Assembly (NCBI GenBank): GCA_003056245.1
Contig: MVDH01000002.1
Coordinates: forward strand, 186,001 to 250,000
DNA: 64,000 nt
DNA from: Cellvibrio sp. 79
GTDB lineage: Bacteria > Pseudomonadota > Gammaproteobacteria > Pseudomonadales > Cellvibrionaceae
Direction: 5' to 3'
Of this stretch, positions 47,531 through 56,009 are shown piece after piece. Both the position numbers and the translations under genes were made by a program. The notes under the pieces are model-generated. The model was not told the origin of the DNA and made no database searches. It saw nothing but the letters and a program-made list of their open reading frames with translations. Numbering within the stretch: the stretch's first letter is position 1; every line of letters starts with the position of its first letter.

Positions 47531-49108
47531 ATGACCAATTTAACGACTGAACTGGCGAAACGCCGTACTTTTGCCATTATTTCCCACCCGGACGCCGGTA
47601 AAACAACGGTGACTGAGAAACTACTGCTGTGGGGAAATGCAATTCAATTAGCGGGCTCTGTAAAAGGCAAACGCGGGCCGCATGCCAAATCTGACTGGAT
47701 GACTATGGAGCAAGAGCGTGGAATTTCGGTTACGTCATCGGTTATGCAGTTTCCGTACAAAGGGCGCGTGGTAAATCTGCTTGATACTCCCGGCCACGAA
47801 GACTTTTCGGAAGATACCTATCGCACACTTACCGCTGTTGACTCTGTGTTAATGATGATTGACGGCGCAAAAGGTGTTGAAGATCGAACCATCAAATTGA
47901 TGGAAGTATGTCGTTTGCGCGATACACCTATCCTTACTTTCATCAACAAAATGGATCGCGAAAGCCGCGATACCGTTGAATTGCTGGATGAAATTGAAAA
48001 TGTTTTAAAAATTACAGCCGCTCCTATTAATTGGCCGCTCGGCAGCGGTAAGGAATTTCTCGGTGTTTATAATTTTTATACCGATGTTATCCATGTGTAT
48101 CAACAAGGGATGGGGCACACAATTCCGGATGATATTCAAATCAAAGGGTTGGACAGTCCGGAAGCCACGGCATTGATGGGGGCTTACGCCAGTGATTATC
48201 GTGAGCAAATCGATTTTGTACGCGGTGCTACCAATCAGTTTGATTTGGACGAATATCTTGCCGGCCGTATGACCCCCGTTTTCTTTGGAACTGCATTGGG
48301 GAATTTCGGTGTGCGTGAAATGCTGGATGGGTTTGTTGAATGGGCACCAACACCTCGTGCACGTGCGACTCATGATCGTCTTGTTGAGCCCATAGAAGAA
48401 AAATTTAGCGGATTTATTTTCAAAATACAGGCAAATATGGATCCGAAGCATCGTGACCGAATTGCGTTCATGCGTATTTGCTCCGGCACCTATTCACAAG
48501 GCATGAAAATGAAGCATGTGCGTATCGGCAAGGATGTAAAAATTGCCGATGCAGTGACGTTTATGGCGGGTGATCGCAGTGCGGTAGATGAAGCAATTGC
48601 AGGAGATATTATCGGCCTGCATAATCACGGCACTATCCAGATTGGTGATACTTTCACGGAGGGTGAAGAGTTAAAATTCACCGGTATCCCACACTTTGCG
48701 CCGGAATTATTTCGTCGTATTCGCTTGAAAGATCCCCTCAAAATGAAACAGCTACAGAAAGGTTTGCAGCAGCTTTCGGAAGAAGGATCAACGCAAGTAT
48801 TTTTTCCGATGAACAATAACGATATTGTGGTTGGTGCTGTGGGAGTATTGCAATTTGAAGTTGTTGCTTATCGCTTGAAAGACGAATATAAAGTTGAAGC
48901 AATTTACGAACCGGTGAATGTAACAACGGCGCGCTGGTGCGAATGTAGCGACCCTAAAAAATTAGAAGAATTCAAACGTAAATGCGCAGAAAACCTGGCG
49001 GAAGATGGCGGTGGACATCTGACTTACCTTGCTCCTTCGCGGGTTAATTTATCGCTCACCCAGGAACGTCATCCAGAGGTTATATTCCGTGCGACGCGCG
49101 AGCATTAA
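47531..49108 (+). CDS. prfC: Peptide chain release factor 3
   Basis: A 525-aa translational GTPase that recycles RF1/RF2. G1 SHPDAGKTT (~17-25), the switch region [10 protein letters not shown]3 [14 protein letters not shown] and G4 NKMDRE; the C-terminal domains end [12 protein letters not shown] 47531 gives the standard N-terminus. No frameshift is seen. Confidence 0.96.
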   Translation: MTNLTTELAKRRTFAIISHPDAGKTTVTEKLLLWGNAIQLAGSVKGKRGPHAKSDWMTMEQERGISVTSSVMQFPYKGRVVNLLDTPGHEDFSEDTYRTLTAVDSVLMMIDGAKGVEDRTIKLMEVCRLRDTPILTFINKMDRESRDTVELLDEIENVLKITAAPINWPLGSGKEFLGVYNFYTDVIHVYQQGMGHTIPDDIQIKGLDSPEATALMGAYASDYREQIDFVRGATNQFDLDEYLAGRMTPVFFGTALGNFGVREMLDGFVEWAPTPRARATHDRLVEPIEEKFSGFIFKIQANMDPKHRDRIAFMRICSGTYSQGMKMKHVRIGKDVKIADAVTFMAGDRSAVDEAIAGDIIGLHNHGTIQIGDTFTEGEELKFTGIPHFAPELFRRIRLKDPLKMKQLQKGLQQLSEEGSTQVFFPMNNNDIVVGAVGVLQFEVVAYRLKDEYKVEAIYEPVNVTTARWCECSDPKKLEEFKRKCAENLAEDGGGHLTYLAPSRVNLSLTQERHPEVIFRATREH

Positions 49109-49152
49109 TTTTCTGGCGCTATGTTTTTTCACTTTTCAATGAAGAGCTGATC

Positions 49153-49707
49153 TTGTCAATTGATGCCGATAACAAAGATCTCATTTGGGATCTGGATGCT
49201 TTCAACCAACGCCAGCGTGCGGTGGATTTTGTCATGGGCTTTGAAAACAAGCTCTGCGTCTATTCTGGTTCGGTTGAGCAGCTTTATACCAATTACAATC
49301 TTTTCTTTCCCAAGGAAGAGGATCGGAAGTTGGTGATATTACCCAATCCGTACATGCCCCATGATACGTTTAACAGTATTCCCTCCCATGCGGTAACACC
49401 CACCGGAATGGAAATTATTCCCGGTATTTATCAGTCCCGGCCGTGTTTGTTTTTGCGGATTCCTTTTCGTAGCGGCACGGTGCGTGCGTTACCGTTGCAA
49501 ATGGGCTTGAATATAGTGCGACAAAAATTACCACCGCATAAACCTTTTTTACCCGTGTTGATGAAAGGGGACTTACGCGAGTTGGATGCAACCACGCCCT
49601 GTTTGCATTTGCATACAATTCATCTTGGGCGTCTTGAGAAACATTCTGTATTGGAGCGCAACGGAATTCATAAGGTAATCGAGCAGCGTTTACGTCAATT
49701 GAGCTAA
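49153..49707 (+). CDS. Conserved-looking protein of unknown function
   Basis: A 184-aa cytoplasmic-looking protein with no signal peptide or TM. It probably starts at TTG 49153 (purine-rich GAAGAG upstream); the next ATG would remove 27 residues. Features are an acidic N-terminus, a central SRPCLFLRIPFRSGTVRALP segment and a His-rich CLHLHTIHLGRLEKH near the C-terminus. I do not recognise the family. It lies 44 bp after prfC and could be cotranscribed with it. Codon use looks like the neighbours'. Confidence 0.65.
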   Translation: MSIDADNKDLIWDLDAFNQRQRAVDFVMGFENKLCVYSGSVEQLYTNYNLFFPKEEDRKLVILPNPYMPHDTFNSIPSHAVTPTGMEIIPGIYQSRPCLFLRIPFRSGTVRALPLQMGLNIVRQKLPPHKPFLPVLMKGDLRELDATTPCLHLHTIHLGRLEKHSVLERNGIHKVIEQRLRQLS

Positions 49708-49806
49708 GTTGTCGGGTTTATTTAGAAAATAAAATCTATCCTGATCAACAATTTTCTTTCCATCCCATTGTAAAAACTCAGCATTTACCAACATAAAAAA
49801 CCAAAT

Positions 49807-49835
49807 AAAAAAGAGCCTCGAATGGGCTCTTTTTT
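49807..49835. terminator. Bidirectional intrinsic terminator
   Basis: AAAAAAGAGCC (49807-49817), a 7-nt loop and GGCTCTTTTTT (49825-49835), between the unknown gene and the convergent TonB-domain gene. Confidence 0.9.
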
Positions 49836-49862
49836 ATCTGATTGCCTAAATATGCCTTGGGG

Positions 49863-50978
49863 TTATTCCGGCAATGTCCATCGCATAGGAACGGTGAATT
49901 CAAATTGCGCGCCACTGATTGCATCGGTTAATGCAGTAAATGGAGCTGAACGTTTAACCGCATCAAGAGCTTCCTTGTTCAGCAAATCATGTGGGCTTCC
50001 TTCCAGTATGTTCGTGCTGATAATGTCACCTTGGCGATTAATGACAACAGCTACACGCACGTTACCTGCCTGGCCTCTATCAAGCGCACGCTGTGGATAT
50101 TTTGTTTTGCCGCGAATTTTTTTGATTGCATCAGACACGTAGAACTGACGTGCTAAAAGAGTTTGTGCCGTTAGCGCAGGACCTTCGTCCTCATCTGCTT
50201 TCGCTGGCGCTGCAGGTTTTGCTGCTGTTGCCGCCGCTGTCTTAACGGCAGGTGCAGGTACATCTAATGAAGGCTTCTGTATTGCAACTTGTTGTTCTTC
50301 AGCGCGTGCACTGGATTTTGCTACCGAGGATTTGGCTTGCGAGGTTTTTGCATCAGCCACTTCTGCACCACCCCACGTGCGAACCTCGGCAATCCGGGCT
50401 GCTGTTGGGGTAATACCGCTAAAGCGAGTACGCAATGCACTGTTAATGTCACCGAATTTCAATAGGCTATCGCGATAATCTGAGGATAAGGGAACTGTAC
50501 CAATCCAGGTCGCCAATAACATGGAAAAAAAGTTTTCATCTTTAATGCTACCCAGAATGATATCGTTCAGGCTGATAGTGACGCCCTTTCCTGGTGCGTA
50601 ATTTATTTTGATATGGTCATTTTGTACCAGGCGTCCTTTAAACATTGCATCAAATGCAACTGTATTATCAGCCTGAGCCATTAACGCATCGGCCTTGCTG
50701 TTTACTGCAAGTCCCTCAATCCATAAACGGCTGAAGCGGCGGGCAGTAATTCCCTCCGGGCTCACAATCTTAAGTTCCATTCGCATTGGTTGCTGGTTGC
50801 GTAACAGCGCGTTAGCATCATTACTTAATGATTCTGAAAACAGTGCGCCAATAAAAATTTCCCGCCCGAGTTCTTGATGCACGCCCACACCATTCAATGC
50901 AGGTTCGGCGCGAGTCAATTGGCAAAAAAACAGTAAAGCGATACTGGCGAATATTCGGAATAGATGGTTGAAACGCAT
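49863..50978 (-). CDS. Chalcone-isomerase-like / TonB C-terminal domain fusion
   Basis: 371 aa. Signal peptide or membrane segment (~1-24), a chalcone-isomerase-like domain (~25-190, GVGVHQELGREIFIGALF and VTISLNDIILG), an Ala/Lys/Pro-rich linker (~210-280), and a TonB C-terminal domain (~290-371, KYPQRALDRGQAGNVRVAVV and LNKEALDAVKRSAPF). The linker could span the periplasm. It may transduce energy or scaffold at the outer membrane. ATG 50978 is chosen because the longer frame has no signal sequence at its start. No ExbB or TonB gene is adjacent. Confidence 0.8.
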   Translation of the reverse strand: MRFNHLFRIFASIALLFFCQLTRAEPALNGVGVHQELGREIFIGALFSESLSNDANALLRNQQPMRMELKIVSPEGITARRFSRLWIEGLAVNSKADALMAQADNTVAFDAMFKGRLVQNDHIKINYAPGKGVTISLNDIILGSIKDENFFSMLLATWIGTVPLSSDYRDSLLKFGDINSALRTRFSGITPTAARIAEVRTWGGAEVADAKTSQAKSSVAKSSARAEEQQVAIQKPSLDVPAPAVKTAAATAAKPAAPAKADEDEGPALTAQTLLARQFYVSDAIKKIRGKTKYPQRALDRGQAGNVRVAVVINRQGDIISTNILEGSPHDLLNKEALDAVKRSAPFTALTDAISGAQFEFTVPMRWTLPE

Positions 50979-51167
50979 AGGCTTGCTACTCTCTATTATT
51001 GGGGACTTTAATTGTCCTTTGTGTTTCCTGTGTGGTATGCAGCGGTTTGGGGTCTTGCCCACAGATATAATATAGAAAAAAAAGCGCCGCGCGTACTTTG
51101 TCGGTTAATTAGCTATGGTTGTTCTATAGATTTTCAGTAGTATCATACTCACCAGGGAGAATTAAGG

Positions 51168-51201
51168 TTGGGACTGCTCACTATCTGGCATATAGATAGT
51201 G
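51168..51201 (+). promoter_or_regulatory. Promoter overlapped by an inverted repeat
   Basis: TTGGGA (51168-51173), a 17-bp spacer and TATAGA (51191-51196) form a sigma70-like promoter 35-60 bp before the cNMP-domain gene. CACTATCT (51179-51186) and AGATAGTG (51194-51201) form a perfect inverted repeat covering the spacer and -10, well placed for a repressor. Confidence 0.6.
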
Positions 51202-51231
51202 ATTTATTAATAAAAACAGCATTACGGGCAG

Positions 51232-51891
51232 ATGATGGAAACGAAACCTCTACATAAAATTCCCAAAGACACCCTTGAGCATTTGCTCGCGGGAATTCCG
51301 TTTTTTAAAGTAGTTAAACAGCAAGACCTTAAGCAATTCGAAATCTTGCTACAAGCATCGCGAATCATGTCCTTTTTGCCCGGAGAAATTGTTTTACAAA
51401 AAGGTGACAGTGGAAATTGGCTTTATTTTTTATTGAAAGGCAAATTGGCTGTTTATGTTGATCAGGCGTTGAAAGGGGATCTTGTTAACTATGTGACACC
51501 CGGTGAGGTATTTGGCGATTTAGCGCAACTGGTAGGGCAAGCGCGCACTGCAACGGTAATCGCTGACCAGAGCACAAAAGAATCTATGGTTTTGGCATTG
51601 GATTTTAACGTGTTCGGCCCGCTCAATTCAGTAAGTCCGATCTCATTGCAAACCAAGCTGGCATATTATCGTAATACAGCGCATAACTTGCGTTGGAAGC
51701 TGGAAGTTTATAGATCCCAGCACTTACAGCACGAACTGGCAAATAAGCATCGACAAATCAAACTCTATCTCGGCCCCAAGGATACCTATGAAGAATTAGT
51801 TTCACTTCATGAACAATCCCAGGCATTAGCGTTATTGTTGATGGAATGGAACAAAGAATTTGGCGTATTGGCTGCCGAATCAATGATGTAA
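51232..51891 (+). CDS. Cyclic-nucleotide-binding-domain protein
   Basis: 219 aa. A cNMP-binding (CAP_ED) domain at ~20-140: LPGEIVLQKGDSGNWLYFLLKGKLAVYV and GEVFGDLAQLVGQARTATVIA, the phosphate-binding cassette with the usual Arg. The C-terminal ~70 residues are helical and lack an obvious helix-turn-helix, so it is not a typical Crp-like activator. Two ATGs (51232 and 51235) are possible starts. The PilZ gene follows 99 bp downstream, which suggests a nucleotide-second-messenger context (inference). Confidence 0.8.
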   Translation: MMETKPLHKIPKDTLEHLLAGIPFFKVVKQQDLKQFEILLQASRIMSFLPGEIVLQKGDSGNWLYFLLKGKLAVYVDQALKGDLVNYVTPGEVFGDLAQLVGQARTATVIADQSTKESMVLALDFNVFGPLNSVSPISLQTKLAYYRNTAHNLRWKLEVYRSQHLQHELANKHRQIKLYLGPKDTYEELVSLHEQSQALALLLMEWNKEFGVLAAESMM

Positions 51892-51990
51892 TCCTGAATA
51901 CCTTTCTCACGTAGAAGCAGTTTGTCACCGACGGTGAAAACTGGCTTCTACTGCTACACTTCTACAAATAACAATCAATAATCCCTGTAG

Positions 51991-52671
51991 ATGCCCATGA
52001 AATTCGAAGAATTAAAACTCGCTTACGGATATCCCCTGCAATTGCAAACGGCGGGCAATACTGGCCAACCTGAGCGCTTTTCATGTCGGTTAATTGGCTG
52101 TCTACCTGGGCGCAGCCTTTTATTATCGGTTCCCAAACAAACTGGAAAGCTGGTTAAGTTCAGAGCCGGGCAAAAAATCGTTGTCCGTTTAATGATCGAT
52201 AATGGAATTGGAATCTTTGCTGGCATTGTAGAAAGCTTAACGCTTGATCCTTATCCGATACTTCATCTTAGTTATCCTGAATCAGTTACTTTTAAGGGGA
52301 TAAGAAGTGCAACCCGCGTCGTTGTTTATGAAAAAGTAGTTGTCAGCAATACGAGCCTTGATTTCGCACCGGCTACAAATGGCGTTATTTCAGATATTAG
52401 TATTTCCGGGGCGCGTGTTGAGCTAAATGATGAAATTGCTGAGATTGGTGATGTGTTGGAGCTTAAAGCACAAGTGGATATTCGCGAGCTTAGAAGAGAT
52501 TTGGTTTTGACCGGTGTGGTTAGATCGCGGGTAGACCCCACAGACAATCAAATTGATGGAATGCTGGTCAGTTATGGTTTGGAGTTTAATTTACAAACAG
52601 AAGAGCAGCGCTTGCTAATGTACGCATATGTATTTAGTCAAATGGCTATTCAAGAACATTCTTCGAACTGA
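51991..52671 (+). CDS. PilZ-domain protein with YcgR-like N-terminus
   Basis: 226 aa. An N-terminal YcgR-type flagellar-brake domain (~1-105, GRSLLLSVPKQTGKLVKFRAG) is followed by a PilZ domain (~108-215) with both c-di-GMP motifs: RSATR (RxxxR) and DISISGARVEL (D/N-x-S-x-x-G). It is probably a c-di-GMP effector acting on motility or exopolysaccharide. A second ATG 6 nt downstream is possible. No flagellar gene is nearby. Confidence 0.88.
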   Translation: MPMKFEELKLAYGYPLQLQTAGNTGQPERFSCRLIGCLPGRSLLLSVPKQTGKLVKFRAGQKIVVRLMIDNGIGIFAGIVESLTLDPYPILHLSYPESVTFKGIRSATRVVVYEKVVVSNTSLDFAPATNGVISDISISGARVELNDEIAEIGDVLELKAQVDIRELRRDLVLTGVVRSRVDPTDNQIDGMLVSYGLEFNLQTEEQRLLMYAYVFSQMAIQEHSSN

Positions 52672-52694
52672 GAATTCATAATTATTTTGAGCAA

Positions 52695-52723
52695 TAAAAA
52701 AGGCACCCGAGGGTGCCTTTTTT
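52695..52723. terminator. Bidirectional intrinsic terminator
   Basis: A6, GGCACCC (52702-52708), GA, GGGTGCC (52711-52717) and T6 between the convergent PilZ and AlgP-like genes. Confidence 0.93.
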
Positions 52724-52743
52724 ATTGCTAGTTAAATAGCTAA

Positions 52744-53643
52744 TTAAACTGCGGCAGGAGCAGCAGCCTTTGGCTTGCGACCACGTTTTGCTGGTGCAGA
52801 ACCGGCTGGTTTCTTGGCAGCAACTGCTTTTTTAGCAGCGGGTGCTTTCTTCGCTGCTGGAGCTTTTTTAGCAACTACTTTTTTAGCTGCTGGAGCTTTT
52901 TTTACTGCTGGAGCTTTTTTAGCGGCGGGCTTCTTGGCAGTTACTTTAGCTTTAACAGCGGTTTTCTTTGCGGCAGCTTTAGCTTTAGCAGCGGTTTTCT
53001 TAGCTGCTGCTTTAGCTTTGACAGCGGCTTTTTTGGCTGCTGCTTTAGCTTTAACAGCGGCTTTTTTGTCAGCAACTTTTTTCTTCAGCGCAGCTTTCTT
53101 CGCAGCAGCTTTTGCTTTAACAGCTTGCTTTTTAGCTGCTGCTTTGGCTTTAACAGCAGCTTTTTTGGCAGCTACTTTAGCTTTAGCAGCGGCTTTCTTC
53201 TCAGCAGCTTTAGTTTTTACTGCAGCCTTCTTCGCAGAAGCTTTCAAACGTTTTGCAACAGCACCTTCAGCTTTAGCAACTGCTTTGTCGTGTGCAGCAG
53301 CCAATTTAGCAGCAGCTTTAGCAGCAGCAGCTTCTTTCTTGGCGGCAGCAACAGCAGCTTTAGCAGCAGTAGCATCTTTCTTTGCAGAAGCAACAGCAGC
53401 TTTAGCAGCAGCTACAACTTTAGCTGAGCCTGGGGTTTTCTTTTTAGCAGCAGCAGCCAACTTGCTTTGAGCAGCTTTCAGAGCTGCAGCAGCTTTAGCA
53501 GCGTCTTTTGCCAAACCAGCAACAGCTTTACCGGCATCAGCCGCTTGAGCTGCGCGAGCTTTTGCCAATTGCGCTTTCAGTTGAGCTAATTGCTGTTCCA
53601 AACTTGCAACAGGATTAACAGCGGTTTGTTTACGTGCAGCCAT
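52744..53643 (-). CDS. Histone-H1-like Lys/Ala-rich DNA-binding protein (AlgP-like)
   Basis: 299 aa. The N-terminal ~60 residues form a Gln/Ala/Lys helix (VASLEQQLAQLKAQLAK), then ~200 residues of Ala/Lys repeats with a period near 11-12 (units such as AAVKAKAAAKK) and Pro-containing units at the end (KKAPAAKK). The C-terminus has an AT-hook-like KRGRKPK. It resembles pseudomonad AlgP/Hp1 and probably coats DNA. AAGGA SD before the ATG. Repeat number is likely to vary between strains because the DNA is internally repetitive. Confidence 0.85.
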   Translation of the reverse strand: MAARKQTAVNPVASLEQQLAQLKAQLAKARAAQAADAGKAVAGLAKDAAKAAAALKAAQSKLAAAAKKKTPGSAKVVAAAKAAVASAKKDATAAKAAVAAAKKEAAAAKAAAKLAAAHDKAVAKAEGAVAKRLKASAKKAAVKTKAAEKKAAAKAKVAAKKAAVKAKAAAKKQAVKAKAAAKKAALKKKVADKKAAVKAKAAAKKAAVKAKAAAKKTAAKAKAAAKKTAVKAKVTAKKPAAKKAPAVKKAPAAKKVVAKKAPAAKKAPAAKKAVAAKKPAGSAPAKRGRKPKAAAPAAV

Positions 53644-53953
53644 GGTGTGCTTCCTTTATAGTTTTCGAAAGGTCGATTAATGATTAAAAAGTCCAACATG
53701 TATAAGTTAAAACTTTATTAAAAAAATTCAAGTTTTTTGCGCTAAATAGTCAATAAAAATGCATTTTTTTGACAATTTTTAGTAAAAAAATGTGTTTTTT
53801 CGATTTTGAAGGAAAGTTTTTCTGTTGAAGGATGCTTGCTCACGTCTTAATTTGACATGTTCATTGATTCAAATTTATGTCTTCGCAAATACATTTCGTG
53901 TCTGCAAATTTTGTTTTTTTAGTTTTTATCGATGTCCAGAGTCGATGCTTTAA

Positions 53954-53980
53954 GTTCAAATCAAAGGTATTTGAACCTTT
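53954..53980. repeat. Overlapping, mutually exclusive inverted repeats
   Basis: GTTCAAAT (53954-53961) pairs with ATTTGAAC (53969-53976). AAAGGT (53963-53968) pairs with ACCTTT (53975-53980) and is followed by AATTTTT. The two stems share bases and cannot form together. Confidence 0.5.
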
Positions 53981-54353
53981 AATTTTTCCCTTTTGATGTT
54001 GGTAAATGCATTTTCATCTGCACTTAAATTTTTTTAAAAGGTAATTCAACACGATTAAATCGACAGTTCAACTGCATGCTCAAGCGTGTTGTTGGAGTTT
54101 TAAAGTTCAATGCGTTGATCGTACGAATGTTGTTTTGTGATGTCGTTATCCAAATACGATAGCGCTGTTAGCCTGAAAACAGCCCATCGTTTCCCTGGTC
54201 ATAAAACACTTAGTGAGTGAATTTATCGAATTCGTTATGAGTACAGCGTTAATTCACCCTGCTAATTTGCAATAGTGATGTGTAAAAGCGGGTTCTATTA
54301 AGTATCAATTAATAAATTGCACCAGCTTATGGAACTTATTTTAGAGGGATAAC

Positions 54354-54449
54354 ATGCTTTGCGGAGCTATTGATGCAGGAACCAGTTTGTTCGGCGTTCT
54401 TGCTTTTCGTTATTTGCTTATATCTTGCTTACAACGATCAATCAGATAA
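54354..54449 (+). CDS. Candidate small protein, 31 aa
   Basis: ATG with AGAGGG 5 nt upstream, 31 codons, TAA. The peptide begins MLCGAIDAG and is mostly hydrophobic (SLFGVLAFRYLLIS), so it could be a single-span membrane peptide with a basic C-terminus (LQRSIR). It lies 68 nt before the strong terminator at 54517-54574. Evidence is limited to RBS, hydrophobicity and position. Confidence 0.3.
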   Translation: MLCGAIDAGTSLFGVLAFRYLLISCLQRSIR

Positions 54450-54516
54450 TGTCCTGCCGGTAGTTTATCTAGCGCTCTATTCATCTGTAGTAAATGCATG
54501 ACGATGGGCAGGGGAT

Positions 54517-54574
54517 ATTAAGCGAGCCATTATCATTAAGTGATGATCGATAACCTCGTCGCTTAATGTTTTTT
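54517..54574 (+). terminator. Strong intrinsic terminator with no annotated upstream gene
   Basis: ATTAAGCGA (54517-54525) pairs with TCGCTTAAT (54559-54567). Inside, TTATC (54530-54534) pairs with GATAA (54549-54553). T6 follows at 54569-54574. The nearest upstream plus-strand gene (PilZ) has its own terminator at 52.7 kb. Confidence 0.75.
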
Positions 54575-54647
54575 GATCCTGAGTGGGCGAAAAACGCTAG
54601 AATAAAATCCTTCCTGTTGAGCGTGATGAAAATCGAGGAGACGCGAA

Positions 54648-55070
54648 ATGAGTCGTAGAAGAAAGCGTGAAGTCGGTGATGATGCCAATGAGATAGATTT
54701 GACCCCCATGCTTGATGTGGTCTTCATCATGTTGATTTTCTTTATAGTGACTGCGTCATTTGTAAAAGAAACCGGGTTTAACCCCAATGTGCCAGAAAGG
54801 AGTGATTATGCTGTCCCGGCAGATGCGGAACCTAATATCGTGGTACGTATAGCTGCCGATGATCAGATATGGGTTGTGGAAAAAGAAGGCGAACGCCGTG
54901 TGGATCAGCGTGCAGTGCGTTCTAACATCGAACGTTTACGAGCAGAACTACCTTTAGCTACCGTAATTATTCAGGCGAGTGGCCAGGCAAGTACGGGAAC
55001 TTATGTTGCCGTTGCAGATGCAGCACGAGCTGCAAAAGCACCCAATGTAGTTTTGGTTCCTGTTGATTAA
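54648..55070 (+). CDS. ExbD/TolR-family biopolymer transport protein
   Basis: 140 aa: short basic cytosolic N-terminus, one TM helix (~22-42) preceded by EIDLTPMLDVVFIMLIFF, whose Asp is the proton-pathway residue, and a periplasmic domain. It normally works with ExbB and TonB. Here it stands alone: no ExbB or TonB gene is adjacent and terminators lie on both sides. GGAG SD with the ATG 9 nt on. It may belong to an ExbB1-ExbB2-ExbD set split across the genome. Confidence 0.9.
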   Translation: MSRRRKREVGDDANEIDLTPMLDVVFIMLIFFIVTASFVKETGFNPNVPERSDYAVPADAEPNIVVRIAADDQIWVVEKEGERRVDQRAVRSNIERLRAELPLATVIIQASGQASTGTYVAVADAARAAKAPNVVLVPVD

Positions 55071-55152
55071 TGATTTGGAACAATTAATTAATTCAGGGTA
55101 ATGGGGGATTGGTTTGTTATTATCAGTTTGCCACGCTGGTTCATTACCAAAT

Positions 55153-55186
55153 AAAAAAGCCGCCTTGAAAACCGGGCGGCTTTTTT
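55153..55186. terminator. Bidirectional intrinsic terminator
   Basis: A6, GCCGCC (55159-55164), a 10-nt loop, GGCGGC (55175-55180) and T6, between exbD and the convergent YbaK gene. Confidence 0.9.
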
Positions 55187-55203
55187 ATTCCCATATCCGG
55201 GTG

Positions 55204-55728
55204 TTAAAGTTCATATTCCTGGCGTATATATTTTTTTGGGAGTTTGCTGTGGCGAGCTCGCTCAGCGCTAAAGTGATCGTGCAGTTTATCTTGCATGAGC
55301 TGAATGAAATCCGGTTGCTTCAGTCGAATTAAATGGCGATGATCGCCAGCTTCAATGTAAATATCTTCGACGCCCATTAGTTCTTCATCCCAAATTACAT
55401 CCAGGCCATAGGCTTCACCCAATGCGGGTATTGCCCCTTCAACACAATCTTTAAATATCTCGGTAAGTTCTTCCTCTTCTACCAGCTCCATGTGGCGATC
55501 AAAAATCTGGTTCAGTGTATGGCGTAATATTTTGTTGCGTGTGGGGAGTACACAAAGCGTGTAATGAAAATCCTCATCACGTAAGAGTACGCCTTTGGCC
55601 AGGCAATGATCGTCAATCTTGGCGACACGTGCTGTGTTGTATGAACCCTCGCAATATTCATGTTCCAGCAGCGTGAACTCGACCTGTTTTGCTTTTAAAT
55701 ATTTTTCTACAGTTGCAGCAACACCCAT
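55204..55728 (-). CDS. YbaK/ProX-type aminoacyl-tRNA deacylase domain protein
   Basis: 174 aa. A YbaK-type editing domain at ~5-150 (VAKIDDHCLAKGVLLRDEDFHYTLCVLPT, then EGAIPALGEAYGLDVIWDEEL). Members hydrolyse mischarged tRNAs in trans. The usual lysine before the active site is present (AKGVLL). A ~25-residue basic C-terminal tail follows. AGGAG SD 7 nt before the ATG. Which mischarged tRNA it edits cannot be said. Confidence 0.85.
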   Translation of the reverse strand: MGVAATVEKYLKAKQVEFTLLEHEYCEGSYNTARVAKIDDHCLAKGVLLRDEDFHYTLCVLPTRNKILRHTLNQIFDRHMELVEEEELTEIFKDCVEGAIPALGEAYGLDVIWDEELMGVEDIYIEAGDHRHLIRLKQPDFIQLMQDKLHDHFSAERARHSKLPKKYIRQEYEL

Positions 55729-55959
55729 ACAAAATCTCCTGTGGAGAAAAAAGGGTTAACAGTGTTGGTGAGTTAACTATCGTTATGTGTAGCTAGTTGA
55801 GCCGTGAGTAAAGTTGATGGGATGGGTTGGTAGCGCACTACATTAAAGTGACGCGCTAATTTGAGTATAGAAAGAAAAAAAATAACAGACCAAGTGTTTT
55901 GGAATTAATCCGGATCTATTAGATCAGTTGGTTTTCTGTGGTGTTGCGAGCCATAAAAC

Positions 55960-55987
55960 AAAAAAGCCGCTCAAGAGCGGCTTTTTT
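55960..55987 (-). terminator. Intrinsic terminator of the aminotransferase gene
   Basis: GCCGCTC (55966-55972), AA, GAGCGGC (55975-55981), flanked by A- and T-runs, 22 nt past the stop codon. The rest of 55729-56009 shows no gene. Confidence 0.9.
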
Positions 55988-56009
55988 GTTGGTGCGATAT
56001 AAACGTTTT

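Larger units (their letters stand above)
53644..54647. other. 1-kb AT-rich intergenic region before exbD
   Basis: No gene longer than 31 codons with a usable start is seen. It holds overlapping inverted repeats at 53954-53980, a 31-codon ORF with a good SD (54354-54449) and a strong plus-strand terminator (54517-54574) just before exbD. Much of 53690-54050 is very AT-rich with T- and A-runs, as expected near a strongly transcribed or nucleoid-protein-bound region. Confidence 0.55.

Noticed and set aside
52800-53420. CRISPR-like or minisatellite array
   Set aside because: The periodicity is coding (11-12 codon Ala/Lys units) with no spacers or constant repeat sequence.
52775-53470. Long plus-strand ORF (231 codons) antisense to the AlgP-like gene
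   Set aside because: It is the mirror of the Lys/Ala repeat DNA and translates to Ala/Phe/Leu low complexity. The minus-strand gene has an SD, an AT-hook and a terminator.
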